Below, piece by piece: positions 12,201 through 25,409 of a stretch of 64,000 nt of DNA (positions are counted from its first letter, which is position 1; each line of letters begins with the position of its first letter). Origin of the DNA: Trichodelitschia bisporula (taxonomy: Eukaryota > Ascomycota > Dothideomycetes > Phaeotrichales > Phaeotrichaceae); NCBI GenBank assembly GCA_010356995.1, contig ML996706.1, positions 321,509 to 385,508 of the forward strand, written 5' to 3'. The position numbers and the translations under genes are program-made. The notes under the pieces were generated by a model. That model saw only the letters and a list, made by a program, of their open reading frames with translations. It had not been told where the DNA came from and did no database searches.

Positions 12201-15200
12201 TCAATGTCGTCGAATGCAATCTCCCGCAGATTGGAAAGGTAGTTGGAGACGATCATATCCGTTGTGACGGTGTCATTGCTGAACCACACCATACCGCAAC
12301 GACTGACGGTAGCCAGCGTAGCATAGCGCAGCGTTTCGACTTCGAACATTATGCGAACGTTAGAGGGAAGGTTGAGGCGTTCACCATTGGGCAGCGTAAG
12401 CATCTTGTTGTCGTCTAGTACGCTGTTAAGATTCTCAACCCACACAGGATCGACATCACCGTCGAACACGATCCAATGACGCTTCGACTCTTCACCGCGG
12501 AGGTTGTCTACGATCTTGCGAAGAATATTGGTGAAGAGACCGTCGGTCCACTCGCGAGTGGTGCTGTCGAGCGTGCCGTAGAGATGCTCCTTGGACATGA
12601 CCTTCGGATCAATGACATGGCAAACGCCCTCAACGCCTTCGACGCGCTGCAGCGCTTTGAGCAAGATCCGCCAGGCACTAGACTTGCCGGAGCCAGCAGA
12701 CCCGACCATCATCACACCGTGGTGCAGCATCTGGATCTGATAGAGCTGAAGGACCTTGGTCATCCAGGAGTCGGTAGCGACAAGGCGAGCTTCAGCTGCT
12801 TCTTCGCGGATGGCTTTCTGCAAAGCCTCGAGCGGAGCTGGCACGTAGGCAACACCAGGGAAAGACTCTCGCTCAATGTCAAGCATCAGCTCGACATCGG
12901 ACCGAATCAGCTTTGGCGCAATCGTCTCTCTCAGACTCTGGACGATGATTTGTGGCTCAAACACTTTTTCATCCATCTCTTCATGTTCCAGAGTTACGAG
13001 CCGTGCTCGCTTGAGACCACCGGAGCTGACCAGGACACTCTTGAGCGCACGAAGACCGAAGTCGTAGTGGGCTTGCTTGGAAAGACGAGCCAGGCAGAGC
13101 TCGAAGAATGGTACTGTCTGGCGAGAAAGCTCCTTCGCGCAGGAGAAGCCCTGAGAGTACAGCATGACTTCGGCAATAAGCTCCTTGTCGGGCTTCGACA
13201 TGGCGACGCTTCGAAACAGCTTCTTGAGATTGTCGGGCAGGTTAGAACGCCCCGCATAGCCGGGATTCATCGTGATGAAGATACCCGTATTGGCATGGAC
13301 CTTCAGGTTGCGGCCTATCAGCTCGATCTCGGCCTTGTCATCAACCATGGCCTTCCGCAGGCCGAGTTGAATGTTCTGAATCTGTTGCGAAACGGCGGAC
13401 AGAATGCGCTCCTCCAGACGATTGAACTCGTCGAAGCAGCCCCAGGCACCGACCTTGCAGATACCCAGGAAGATTCTACCCATAGCTTGGAAATCGAATG
13501 TGTCGTCACAGCAGAAGACCAGCGTAAACCGACCCAACTGCAAGCCGAGAGCCTTGACGGACTCAGTCTTACCGGTACCAGCAGGACCGTAGGGCGAACC
13601 GCCCAAACGCTGAGACAAGGCTTGCGTTAAGGTCAGGAAACAACGGTCGGTGAGAGGCGTGCGGACAAGGCGGTCGGGCACTCCGAGGTATTCGTAACCG
13701 TACACGATGCTCGCATTGGCCATTTTGACGTGAAGGCGATCGAGCGGCTCAGCATCAAGACGATAGACGTAGCGCATCTGTAGCTGCCACATGTGATGGC
13801 TCGGCGAGTCGGCGGCGACCTTCTTCAACTTAGCCACAACATCCCGTTGGTGGACAAACTCGGTGATCAGGTGCTCGCACTTCCGGCGCTGGATTGTCTC
13901 CATGTCCACCAGTACAGCATTCGCAAGAAGGCGTAGGAAGGACACCAGACGGTCGTGTAACGTGCCGAGGGGCGAACCGCCTTCCTTAAGTGCCTCTTCC
14001 ACAGCGTCAGTCCAGCAAACCTGCGCCGCCAGCACGACAATTTGAGCTGGATACGCAGCGATGTATGCGGTGAAACGGTCCGACTCGGTCTCTGGAGCAT
14101 TGAGAAGCTCTGCGAAATCTTTTACCGCATCGGCAAGGAGAGCAGCAAGAGTGAGCTTCATGTTGTGCTCAAGCGCGGTCAGCCACTCGTTCACCTTGGG
14201 CGTCTTAATGAGAGAAATGTCGCGCTGCAGGAAGACCTTTTCGCCCTCCTTCGAAATGAAGCCGACGATGCTTGACTCGTCATCAGTCACGAGTGTAGCC
14301 AGACCAGCAAACATCTTCCGCAAGTGCTTGGAAACGCGCTGAGTGTCGCTGCTGTTGCCAATGATTTCCAGCAGATCCTCGTCACCAACAAAGTAAAATC
14401 GGGGGAAGGCAATCCGCTCGCGCTCGAGGTACTCGCCGAGGGCTTTCTGAATCTTGTTCAGCAGAGCCGCAAGCTCCTCCAAACGGTTCTGAATGTCCGG
14501 AATAGCCAAAACGTCCATGACAAGCGGAGACTTGGACACCAGCTTCATGACCTCGAAGAACCGGCCATTGATGTTCTTGAAATGGGCGGATTCCGTTCTA
14601 AGCAGATGCTTGATATCAGCGTTCCCGGTGAAGACGCCTTCGAGGTAGACCCATTGGCGCTGAACATCGATCCACACGTCGAACAGGACATGGATCTGGT
14701 TGAGCCGGTCCTCGTATAGGGAGGCCTCTTGCTGGAACTCCCGGTAGTAAGGCGAGTGGCGCATAGCTTGCAGCGAGTTGAGATGCTCACTGCACTGCTG
14801 GAACAACTCGTCCCAGCCGCGGATGAGCCGGCACTTGTTCTGGTAGTTGACAAGATCGAGGCTGTAGTTCTGCCACGTCTCGCGAACCTGCCGCAGGAAC
14901 TCCTCGAGCGCCAATTCGCCTTGGGCCTGTATCAACACCTCCTTGATGGTGTTTTCGTTGATCGAGAGCTGAAGGTCGTACACGTCGCCCAAAGTCATCG
15001 AGCTCTTCGCGTACCGCTTTTTGGGGCTCAGCTGCTTGAAGACCTTGATCCAGTGCCGATCTTGCATCGCATCGGACCGCATTTCGGAGAGCAGACTGTT
15101 GACCTTCAAAAGCTGGCGGAGGCGGCCCTGCATGTGTTCGAAAGCCGCATATTGCCGCATACGAGCTGGCATATCCTTCATCATCTTGAGTAGGTCATCC

Positions 15201-18200
15201 AGGCGATGGCGCAGCTTGCGAGGCTGGACACTCGCCCAAGGCTGTTCGCGAAGGTCGTTGAGATTGTCCCAAATGGTCTTGAGGCTAGCCCAAACGGATC
15301 TGAAATCTTGAACCTCCTCAAGCAGTGACGGAAGAGTGTTTTGCGGGCTGGGCTGCAAATCGAGAGCCTCCTTGGCCTTGGACACGCCATCCGCCTCGTC
15401 CCTCAGCCTCGTCAGCTTCAGCTCAAAGGCCTGCAAGACAAGCTCGGCTTCGTTAGGCGGGATGTTGCCAGAGATAGGCTTCTCTTCCACCCACTGCGCG
15501 CTGATCTCCTGGATCTTCTTGTGTACCAAGTTGTCTTCGGCAATGATTTTGGCTCGGAGTGCGTCGCTCTGGTCCTCCACGATCCTGCCCTTTCGCTCGA
15601 GGACTTGGTTGAGCATGGTCCATTCATTCTCGATCTGTTCCATGGATAGCCAGCCCTTGGGGAACTGGTGACGTTGGCGGCGAAGCGTGGTCTCGCCTTG
15701 CCGGAAAAGCTCGACATCGACGGCCCAGGACTTGACCTTGCGCTTGCATTGCTGGACAGTTGTGATGAACGACACAGCTTGCTGCGTAGATGAGGCCTCC
15801 AGCGCTTGACCCTCCAGGTCCTTACGAGCCTGCTGGATCTCGGTGAATACCAGGTTCATCCGCGCACCCAGCAGCAGCGCGAATCTAGCCAAAATATCCT
15901 GCTGCCACTGATCATAGCGGCCGTTGACCTTGAGCTGAACTTGCTCGTAGTTGACAGTGATGTGGCCGAAGCTGACGCTGACCTCGGACGTGTCGAAAGT
16001 ATCCCGGTCGTTCAGAATCTCTTGGAGGATCTGAAGCCACAAGGACAGGTCTTCCTGGAGCTCTTCGAAAACCTGTTCGATACGAAGATCCCACAGCGAC
16101 TGGAACTGGAGCCATTTGTCCACATATTCCGATACAGTTGACAATTTGCTCTCCACGTCAGTGTGAACTTGGCTCAAGGTCTCGGCACAACTACCGGGAA
16201 GATAGGAAAAGTCTTGAACCACTTCCTCGACATCCGGCTGCACCTTCATTTCGTAACGCGAAGCCTCGACCTTCTTCAGTGTCCCGATAACGCCCAACCA
16301 GGTTTGAAGCTCCTCCAGCCATTTGGCACGGGCGTACTCCAGTGGCGGCTTCAAAAAAATGGCCTGGTTGCGGATGGTAATCTCATGCACGAGTTGGTTG
16401 AGCTTGGGAAGATTTTTGGCGGAATATTCGTCGCTATGGGACGCGCTGCGCGGTAAGGCATCGTTGTATCCATCCGCGTTGTTGAAGACTTCCAACCATT
16501 CCGCAATGGCCCGCCGAAGTCTGCCGAGTAAAATGCGCTCCAGTGCCAAGTTGGTCTCCTCTACCCACCAATGCAGGTTGGCATAGTTCTCGAGGTTGAG
16601 TTGATCAACCGCCTTCTGGATGACGTCGATGTTCTGCCGGAAAGCACTAGCGCTGTAGGAGCAGACTTCAAGATCCTTGAGTGCTGCTTGCACGGTGACG
16701 TTGATAGAGGCGAGGGCCGTCGTCTTGCTCTGCAATACGTTGATGGCGTTGGTGAATTCGCGGACGAACTGAACATGTCTGCTCTCGCTTCTCCCTGCAG
16801 CTGCGGCAGCCTCGGCTCCAGAAAAGACTCCCCTAGAAGCGTGGATGTCGTACACATTGACGAAAGACTCCCACTTTAGGGGAATTCCCTTAGTAACGAG
16901 GGCATACGCCTCGTTCTGGTACCCGTTGAGAAGGGCGGATATCTCACTCATCTCCGAGATACTCCGGCTGGTTTGCGCAAAGTTGCGAATAGTCTCCATC
17001 AGGGTGACCGCGTACGGATAAACACGCTTTGCATCCTTGGACACATTGTTTATGGCGTGCGGGACTTGAAAGTTCAACCACCATAGGTTCCGGACTTCCT
17101 TGAACAAAGTGATGACCTGCTCGTCAAAGTTGACGACGAGCTCATAAGTATTTGCGGAGGCGCGGATCTTTTCGATCTTGAACAGACGCCCGGAGATGGA
17201 TACATTGCGGCGAGCGACTTCATGGAACCACGAATCGAAGATGGGCTTCGTATCAAGCTTTTTGCGGAACATGCGGCTCTCCTGTTCCAGCTTTTGTCCT
17301 TCGGTGTGCAAGTGCCAATCCCGGCCAAGAATGTCTTCAACCTTGCGCATGTAGCTATCCAGCTGGCGCTCAATTTGTCGCGCCCAGATGATGGCTCCAG
17401 ACACAGGAGGCAAGTCACGCAGCTGGGCCATAGCATGCGACTCTGAATGACCATACCGTTGCTTAAAGCGCTCGTGCAGCGCCTGGATGTCGCGCTTGAC
17501 CTCCTCAATCAGCTGCGTCTGATACTCGGAGATGGCGCTCCGGATCTTGGGGCGAACAAAGAGGGCGTTGAACTTTGAAAAGACGCGGAACATCTCGTTT
17601 GCGCCCTTAGCGGTAGCTAAACGGTCCCTCAGCCTCGCGATGATAGAGTTCTCGACCCGGGAAGTGCGGTCGTTGTATTCGGCCTCTGCCCTGCTCCATC
17701 TCGCAGTTCCCTCAGGGGATACATCCAGCACGTCAACGTCACGCAAGGCTGCATAGGCCTCCGCAACCTCCTCCGCAGCATCGACGTCTCCGAGCTCATC
17801 GACAATGATGGCACCGATGCCATCGCCATTCTCGTTGGCGCCCTTGATCGACGATCCAAGAACGTTGACAATCGTCCGCTGCAGTTGGTCGTGATTGTGT
17901 CGGAAGTTCGAGATGTACTTGAGCCGGGCCTGGGTCTCCAGCTGGCGCGGGTTAATCTTGATCGGGATGAATTTTTCGTTCCGTCGCCTAGTCACTTCAC
18001 GAGCCACATTTGTAAACTCCTTCGCGTTGTCGTCCCACGCGCGGAAGATGCTCTCCGCTTCCGCCATGAGGGTCTGGAAACGAGGATACTCTAGGTGCAT
18101 GATGGTCCGGCCATTGAGCAGGCGGTGTAGCCGGGTATCGAGGTCGCCGGATATGGATTCCACGAGGGGAAGTGCGCGCCGAACGGGATAGGGGCAGAGC

Positions 18201-19393
18201 TTGAGCTTCTTGTTGAGATGCGTGAAGATGAGATTGACCGCCTCGGCGATCTCGGTGAGGGAGTCCGCAGAAAGGAGCTCTTTCAGCGGAAAGTCGCGCA
18301 TCAGCAAGTTATACTTCTGCACAGTTTCCGCCTTTTCCCTGAGGCCGGTGTCTGCCGTGAAGCTGATGGTCGCCTGGAACCGCTTCGCATTGCGCAGGAC
18401 CTCCAGTGTCAGCAGGACACCCGCACTGCTCAACTGCTGCTCTATCAGCTCCAACGCATGCTCCATCTGCAACCAAAAGTTTATCTCCTGACTAGCGCTG
18501 ATCTTGCTTGGATCCCTGTCCACCTTGGTTGTGTTCTGGATGGAATGGATCCATTGGTTGACATTAGACTGAAGTTGGTTCAAGAAAGTGCTGTCGTTCA
18601 GAAGCTTTGGAGGAAGCATCTCTATGCTAGCTGGATATTCCTCCTCGGCCGCAGTGTCAACGGCAGACTGGATCGCGGGGTGGAGATGCAAGACGGGTGG
18701 CGGGATATCGGTGTTTTGCTGTAAATGCAGTAAAGCCAGTTCCAACTCAGTCAGCTTCCTCTTCGCGGCAGCTATGCTTCCTATCCGCGTGTCTTCGGTC
18801 TTGTTCCATTTCCGCGTGCTGCTGTCACTGCTCTTGGTGGCGGCGTCAAATGGGGCGGACACGCCGTAATGTAATAAGGAGGAGATGCCCTGAACTCCTC
18901 CCGCATGGTCTACCGAAAAGCTGCTGGGTCGAATTTGAGAGTGTATCGGCAGCCGCGCATCGATCTGGCCTGAAGATTTGAGTAGTAGGATGCAAGATAC
19001 ACAAGTAGAGGAGAAGGCGAGATCCGGGGTGAGCCTGTAGATAAATTCCAGGGCGGCTATGCGCACCGGTTAGCTGGTCCCAGAAGACTTGGGATGAAAA
19101 TTACCTGAAGAGTCATTGGAACCGTCGACGTTGAGTTCCACGCCCTCCTGCACCAAGTACAGCGCGGCATCTTGTGATTCCTGGGCGAAGCGCGAGCATC
19201 GTTGGAGGGTCTCGGAGAGCTTAGCAGGGTTGAGAAAGCTGCCGGGGGCTTTGAGATCCTCGTCAGTCGCTCCTAATAGGAGTTTGGCGATGTTGTGAAA
19301 GTGGTCGACTAGCAACTCGGGGTCTACGGTGGAGGGTACGGGCGTGCCTAATCCATTGCCGTTAACCCCCGCGACAGCCACGGGGCCGTCCAT
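6283..19393 (-). CDS. Cytoplasmic dynein heavy chain
   Basis: Three exons, 19393-19105, 19056-6800 and 6753-6283, encode 4338 residues, matching filamentous-fungal dynein heavy chains (nudA/ro-1 type). The introns are 48 and 46 bp; the middle exon is 12.3 kb without interruption. The tail and linker fill roughly the first 1890 residues. Walker A motifs are visible in AAA1 ([10 protein letters not shown], about residue 1920), AAA2 (GSAGSGKSS, about 2213), AAA3 (GPPGSGKTM, about 2578) and AAA4 (GVSGSGKTT, about 2920). The coiled-coil stalk and microtubule-binding tip lie at about 3160-3500, followed by AAA5 and AAA6. The C-terminus is short, as in fungal dyneins lacking the large C-terminal cap. 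The protein powers minus-end-directed transport and nuclear positioning. The first intron joins SNDSS to [11 protein letters not shown]. Confidence 0.96.
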
Positions 19394-19944
19394 CTCGGAT
19401 TACAAGGTCGGATCGCAAAGCATGAAGTCATGAGGGGTTGCGGAAAAGATAGAGAGAGCGTGATGAGTTTGCCCGCAGCAAGAGGAGACGTGTGGTGGGT
19501 ATCTTAGCGGGAAACCTTTGACGGTGTTTGTGACAACTTTGAGATGCAAGACAACGCACGGCGCACGCTTACTCGCCCGGCGCGCGTTCCTTGCAGTGGC
19601 GTTCCGCGTTGGCCTTCATCACGTGATACCGCAAAGTCGAAAAGCCACCTCCTTTCCCCTCCTCCTGATTATCTCATTCGACCGCCTGCTGAGCACCTGC
19701 TTCGTATAAACAGCTGTCTACCCAATTGCTGTCACGCCGAAGAGACTGCTGCAGGCACGTCGTTCTCCTGCATATTGCCTCTAGTGTTTCGACAGAAGAA
19801 AGAAGAGACGCGCAATCAGCCGGTATCTGTCTCATCAAAGTTCTCATGCGCAAGCAAATCGTGTCCTTCACTCAACATGCGCCTATTCTAACAGCAATCG
19901 ACATTTAGACCAAAAACAACTCCCGTTTCCTTTATTCTAACCTA
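19394..19944. other. Dynein promoter region
   Basis: This lies between the 3' end of the oxidoreductase gene and the dynein start; both are on the minus strand. Short overlapping ORFs only. No obvious TATA box. Confidence 0.45.
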
Positions 19945-21134
19945 TCAGATCTTGATGCACAGCTTACCAAAGTGCTTCTGGTCCCACATGTATTGATACG
20001 CTTCCTTCAGTTGGCCCAAGGTAAACACCTTCTCATCCACCACGGGATGGATATCGTTCGCCTCAATGGCCCGGATCATCTCCTCCATCTGGAGTCTCGA
20101 ACCGACAAATACAGCCCGCACGGTGCAGACGTGAGCCAGAGCCTCGAGGAAGCTGGGCTCCGGCTCTTTGGAATTACCGCCGACGAACCCGATTAGGCTA
20201 ATGATACCGTCCAATTTGATGCAATTCAACGACTGCGAAATCAGTACAGACATTCAACCGAGTAACAGCACAGTGGATCTCACCTGCTTGAGCGTGGTCG
20301 CCCCGCCGACCTCAATGACGTGGTCGACACCCACCTGGTTGGGCGTCAACTTCTTCGCCGTCTCGCCCCAGTTCGGGTCTTCCTTGTAGTTGATGATATG
20401 ATCGGCACCCAGCTTCTTGAGAAGCTCAGCCTTTTTCGCCGACGATGTCGTAGCGATGACCTTCGCGCCTGCCGCCTTGGCAAACTACATTCCGTCAGAT
20501 TCCCGATTCGATGACGTCAACGACTTGCTCACCTGGACGGCAAAGATGCTCACACCCCCGGTGCCCTGCGTGAGGACGTACTCGCCCGGCTTCAGCTGCT
20601 TCAACCCGTAGAGGGCATTCCACGACGTCAGCGCAGCACAAGTGAGCGTGCTGGTCTCGATGTCGTTCAGGTTCTTGGGCGATTGCAGCAGGCCTTGCTC
20701 ATCGAATGTGCCGTATTCGCGCTGCGTACCGGGGAGCAGGCCGCCAATGGCCGTCTGAATGGAGTGGGGATCTAGCGATCCGCCGAAGTGTTCCTGGTGG
20801 AAGAGCGTGACGACGCGGTCGCCGGGCCGGAAGCGCGTCACTTTCTTGCCCACGGCTTCGACGACGCCGGCGCCGTCTGATCCCGGGACGATGTTATCGG
20901 AGACGGGGAAGGGATAGAAGCCTTTGGAGATGCAAAGGTCGCGGTAGTTGAGGGATGAGGCATTGACTGGAGAGTTAGCCGGGCCTGGGGAGGGCAGTTG
21001 CTATGGGAGTAAATACACTTGACCAGCACTTCCTTATCGCCAACCTCGGGGACGGGAGCCTGTGAATCGAACTTGAGGCAGTCAAAGCCGCTGGTGCCTT
21101 GCACGCGCCATTGCTTCATTGTTTTAGGAGCCAT
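19945..21134 (-). CDS. Zinc-independent MDR oxidoreductase (quinone reductase/ADH-like)
   Basis: Four exons, 21134-21017, 20966-20533, 20484-20284 and 20232-19945, with introns of 50, 48 and 51 bp, encode 346 residues. The N-terminal GroES-like fold reads VLVKFNASSLNYRDLCISKG and PGSDGAGVVEAVG; the Rossmann part has LTQGTGGVSIFAVQFAKAAG and LKKLGADHIINY. It resembles fungal and S. pombe zinc-type alcohol-dehydrogenase-like proteins, but the cysteine ligands of the catalytic zinc are not evident, so an NAD(P)H-dependent quinone or enone reductase is more likely. Substrate unknown. The first donor is GTATTT; the alternative GTGTAT two bases upstream breaks the conserved SSLNYRD reading. No neighbour suggests a pathway. 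Confidence 0.88.
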
Positions 21135-21511
21135 TATCTTCGAATTGGGTTCAATTGAGGCTGTTCGGGGAGTGGATCGGCTGCGAAGTAATTGGGATGA
21201 TAATATGACCGGGGGGCTCGCAGCCTTTTGGTATGACTTTTATACGGGACTTTCTCACTAAATCCGACATGATTTGCAATCACTAGAAAGTTCCTAGCTG
21301 CTGAAGAAGCTCATGGACGATTTCCAATGGGCTAAGATGACGCAGGTTCGACGACAAGCTTTCACTAGCCGCTCCGGGAGTACCCACTCGAGGTCACTAC
21401 GTAGACTCCTCACGTCCGGAGGTCACATTCTAGAAGTCGTTCTGGCGGACGATCACTTGCTACAATCATGCAATTCAAATCATTCAGGTGTAAGCCTCCT
21501 TTGATTCCGCC
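21135..21511. other. Spacer between oxidoreductase start and polygalacturonase 3' end
   Basis: The 377 bp contain the oxidoreductase promoter and the polygalacturonase 3' flank. No coding frame or motif supported. Confidence 0.4.
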
Positions 21512-22802
21512 TTAAGCACAGCTAACCCCCGAAGGATGAATATTGTTACAACTGAACGCCTTACTCCCTCCCGGCGCCCTGACATTGATATCCTTCAGCA
21601 CAATATTCTTGCACCCAGCAGCACTCGCACACGTCAAACTCCCCACGGTATTCTTCTTCCCACTCGTCGTGCCCGAAAATCCCTGCATCAGGATATTCGA
21701 AATGGTAACCTTCGACGGATTCGCCTTGCACTTCGCCATATCCTTCTCCATATAGCACTGCGTGATCTCAATCGCCGAGTCCACCTTCGACACCCGCATA
21801 TTCTCATACGTGACATTTGCCACACGGCCGGAGCCTCCTCCGCCCTCCAGCCCCCCGCCGGCCGAGTGCCCCCCGCTCCACGTCTTGATCCGCGCGCCGT
21901 TGCTCGCGTTCGCCATGCTGACGTTGTACACCATAATGTTCTCGACGATGTCCGTCTTGCCGCGGTACTGTCCCAGAGATCCGACGCTGATGCCATGGCT
22001 CCCTGAGCATACGAGCCCTTGGACCAGGATATCGATGCTGCCCGGCTTGAACGACACGCAGTCGTCGCCGTTGTCGATGTTGCTGTTCTGGATCACGATG
22101 TTGCGCGAGTTGTACGTGCTGCTGGTCAGCCTGGTCCCACGATTACGGGGAGAGGGGGACTCACTCCCATCCATCCGTGTTCCCGTTGTGTCCGCTGATG
22201 CGCAAGTCCGAGTAAACCACATCCTGGCTGTCCTTCACGAGATGGAACCACTGCGGCGAGTTCCTGAGCGTGAGGTCCGAGATCCGCCCGCCCTTAAGCC
22301 CAATCGTGCCGAACAGAATTGGGCGCGGACTCTTCCCCTTCCACACACCCCCATTCCCATCCAGCGTCCCCCCACCATAAACATTGACATCCACCCCCCC
22401 AAGCTGGAAAAACGTCATCGCGTCCTGGAAGTTATGCTTAAACCCATGTTTCTGCCAGTAGGCAACATCGTTCGTAAACGTAATCTGCCCGTTGATAACC
22501 AGATCCACATGCTCCAGCTTACTCAAATCCATCGCCGTGCCCACGGTGTACTTCACCCCGCGCGTAAACACCACCTTCCCCCCGCCATTACACGCCTTAA
22601 CCGCCTCCATGATATGCGGCGTATCATCCCCACCACCCCCGCTCTTGACTACGCATTCCTTCGTCCGTGGCGTCGAGGGCGGTATAGGCTTGAACGGCGG
22701 CTTGGGTCCGACGGCGATGTCGAAGGCGACTTGACCGGTCAATTGCGTGACGGTTGCGCCGAGGGCGAGCCCGCTCGTTGCGAGGAGGTGGAGGAGGTGC
22801 AT
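21512..22802 (-). CDS. Secreted exo-polygalacturonase, GH28
   Basis: Exon 1 is 22802-22165. Exon 2 begins at 22121 or 22118 and ends at 21512. The product is 415 or 414 residues because the acceptor is a tandem NAGNAG. A signal peptide (MHLLHLLATSGLALGA) supports secretion. GH28 catalytic signatures are all visible: NTDG just before the intron, NGDDCVS, GSHGISVGSLG and ARIKTWSG. The pattern around GSLGQYRGKTDIVENIMVYN matches fungal exo-acting enzymes that release galacturonate from the non-reducing end of pectin. An upstream in-frame ATG at 22937 would put 45 residues before the signal peptide, so 22802 is preferred. Cysteines near the C-terminus (CASAAGC, CNN, SCA) fit the usual disulfides. 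Confidence 0.92.
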
Positions 22803-23552
22803 CGTGGACTTGGCGGTGGTGGCATGGGAAGGATCCCGGGGCGTGGGGAGCTTAAGAGGGACATTTCTTTTGCAGGAGATGGGATAGGTGGGATTTAGGC
22901 GGGTGGATGGGTGGGTGTTTATGTGGAGAGAGAGCAAGTGTCGTTATTAGGTGCTCGATTTGGGGAGGCGGGGCCTTTATCCGGTTTTAGATTGAGGATG
23001 GGGATGGCTCCTGGAAGGGGGGTGTGATTCGCGGTTAGGCAGTCACGAGGGCTCGAGATGAAGATTCCCCGTTTTGGGATACATTTGGTCGTCTATGGTA
23101 CGAGATGCGTGAGAAATTCTAGTCCCGAAGAAAGACTCCTTTCCCCCGTTTCCTAGCCTCCAGTTCCGACGTACACATGAAGTTCAGATAGAACGCCGCA
23201 AAATGACCACAATGACGCCCATGTAATGCCGCAAAAACGTAGAAGGAAGAGACTCTCTCATGTCCCACTGTGTCGTCAATGGTAGTGTGATCAGCAGCCT
23301 CCCGCGACCCAGACTACTGCTTATGCGGAGTCATAGAATTCCGACGCGCGCGCCGCAGCCCAGCACGATCATCGACACGCTGAAGACCACTGCCCCAGTA
23401 CTCTTTACCCGCAACCGCATGGCGTAAGGGAACCATATCGGTACCACCATCGGTGCCCCTTATTCCGAATTCAAGTTAGCAAACGGCTTCCAGGAGATAT
23501 AAGCTCTACGAGAAGGCCTGGTTGGTCCGGGCGTGGGGGGTTAATGTGGGGA
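22803..23552. other. Polygalacturonase promoter and eIF2B alpha 3' flank
   Basis: No coding frame. A GCGGGG at 22968-22973 fits the CreA consensus SYGGRG used in carbon repression of pectinases, but such a short motif is expected by chance in GC-rich DNA. Confidence 0.35.
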
Positions 23553-25409
23553 TTAAAACCAGATTTTGATCAGCTCCTCGCTGACGGCGCTCGGTGTGAG
23601 AATGCCTGCTTCCGTGATGATGCCGGAGATGTACTCGGGAGACTGGCAGCAGGTTAGCGCAAAATTCATATCGGGAACGGTTGTAACATACCGTGAAGTC
23701 CACGGGGTCTGGCGTCATATCCCAAGGGTTAGGTTCATCCGTGCGGAAATCGACAATGCGCTGCTCGATCCCAAGATCGCCCTGGCTAAGCGGGAACATT
23801 CGAACGAACTTATGGCTCTCAGCCACCACGTAGAAAGGGCGATGCGCAGCCTTAGCCAGCATCCCAATCTGACACGTCCCAAGCCGCGAGATGATACCGC
23901 CGTTCTCAACAACGCCCTCAGCGCCAACGATAACCATATCGACCTTGCCGCCCCCAACGCCGCCAGCAAGCGAGTACCCGACGGCGCCTTCCGACACCGT
24001 GGCAACGGGGACTCCGCGCTCCCGCAAGTCTTTTACCAGGTCCAGCCCCTCGGACTGCGGGCGCCCGGGCCGAGGCGGCGGGAGCACGTAGACGACGCGG
24101 AAGCGAACACCCCCCTCGGCAGCCTCGCGCAGCAGCGCAGCGACAACACGCGAGCCGCCCGTCGTGAGAACCGTGCAGCCCTCCTTCATCAGGTTGCGGC
24201 CAAAGGAGGCGATGCGCGCACGCGCGGCCTTAGCGTTGGCTACGAAGCTGCGGCCGTGCTTAAGGAGGTGTGCGCGGATGGTGGTGAAATCGTCCGTCGC
24301 GGGAAGCTTCTTCGTTCCCTTTTTCGAGGCGAGGGGAACGTTACCAGGCCTCAGGGACATGATCAGGTAGCGTTGGAAGAGGTCCGTTCCGGCGCTCAAC
24401 GAGATCGGGTTGGGGGTTGATTCGGCCAAGCGCTGGCTCAGATCGCGCAGCAGGTCCAGCGTCTCGGAGATGGTGGTGGTCGGATGGGCGGCAAGGCCGA
24501 GGACGAGGGACTCAATGGCTGCCACGGGCATGGTCAGGTCCGGGTCCATGGCGAGGAGGTTGCGGTAGGTTTCGACAACATCGAAGGATGAGTCGTCGAC
24601 AGCCTCCGGGGTCAGGATCTGTTCGGCAGGAGTCTCAGTCGACATGATGGCGGGTTGGTCAGATCTCGAAGCTGTCTCGGGTTGGGTAGCGTTACCGATG
24701 TTGTCCTTAGGAAATGGCTCGTCAGCGGGGGGTTCCGTAGCTGCAGGTTCGGCCGTTGGCGTGTGAACTGAAAGTTCAGCTACCGACGGAACGGAAGATC
24801 CAACTACGACTCCAGTCGTCTCGGATGGGAGAGCTTCCTCGCTGCGTTCAGAAACTGTGCCACCAGTAGTCGCAATGACTGGCTCCTCGGTAGAAAGCTC
24901 CGCAACCACAGGGACGTCCCGCTCAATTGACTGCGTCACAGGGGACTGCAGGAGTGGATCGTGCTGCGATTCAACAATTGGAATTTTCTGGGTATCAGAA
25001 GTGCCCGACAAACTGGTTGGTGCGTAGGATTCCGAATTGATAGGAAATTCACGAGATCCGGAAAGGATTTCGGGCTGCGAGCTCACAGATTTATCCTGAT
25101 CGTCGGTTTGGCGCTTTTTCGGGGAGCTGAAGGAGCGCAATCTGGTGGTAAGGTTGCCAATCCAAGATTTTCTGGTGGCTAACTTTGGGGTGGTTGGCGA
25201 GGAAGCCAGTGAATTGTCGCTGTCGGCTATCTTTGAAGGCATCGAGTCATCGCCGTCGCCAGGCAATCCTGCAAATCGCACGGCTTTCTCAGCATACAGA
25301 CTTGGCAAATTTGTGTGGCGCTAGGCGAAGTTTGGCATAGCCGGGCATGTGCCAAGGGTGATTTGAGAGACGTACCTTCACGTCGCTTCTTCTTGAACCT
25401 CAGCGACAT
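23553..25409 (-). CDS. eIF2B alpha subunit with long N-terminal extension
   Basis: Exons 25409-25376, 25268-23692 and 23642-23553 (introns 107 and 49 bp) encode 566 residues. Residues from about 220 onward are a complete eIF2B alpha (GCN3 family): SSFDVVETYRNLLAMDPDL, LTTGGSRVVAALLREA, VIVGAEGVVENGGIISRLG, and the ending LTPSAVSEELIKIWF. eIF2B exchanges GDP for GTP on eIF2; the alpha subunit senses phosphorylated eIF2. The first 219 residues are unusual: MSLRFKKKRREG from the tiny first exon, then Ser/Thr/Pro/Glu-rich disordered sequence. Met220 (codon at 24645-24643) sits exactly where family members normally start and would give 347 residues. Translation may therefore start there, or two isoforms may exist. 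Confidence 0.88.

Noticed and set aside
12476-13630. 384-codon plus-strand ORF opposite the dynein gene
   Set aside because: Antisense shadow of the highly conserved AAA region of dynein; no independent domain.
22803-22937. Upstream in-frame start for the polygalacturonase
   Set aside because: Would bury the clear signal peptide 45 residues inside the protein.
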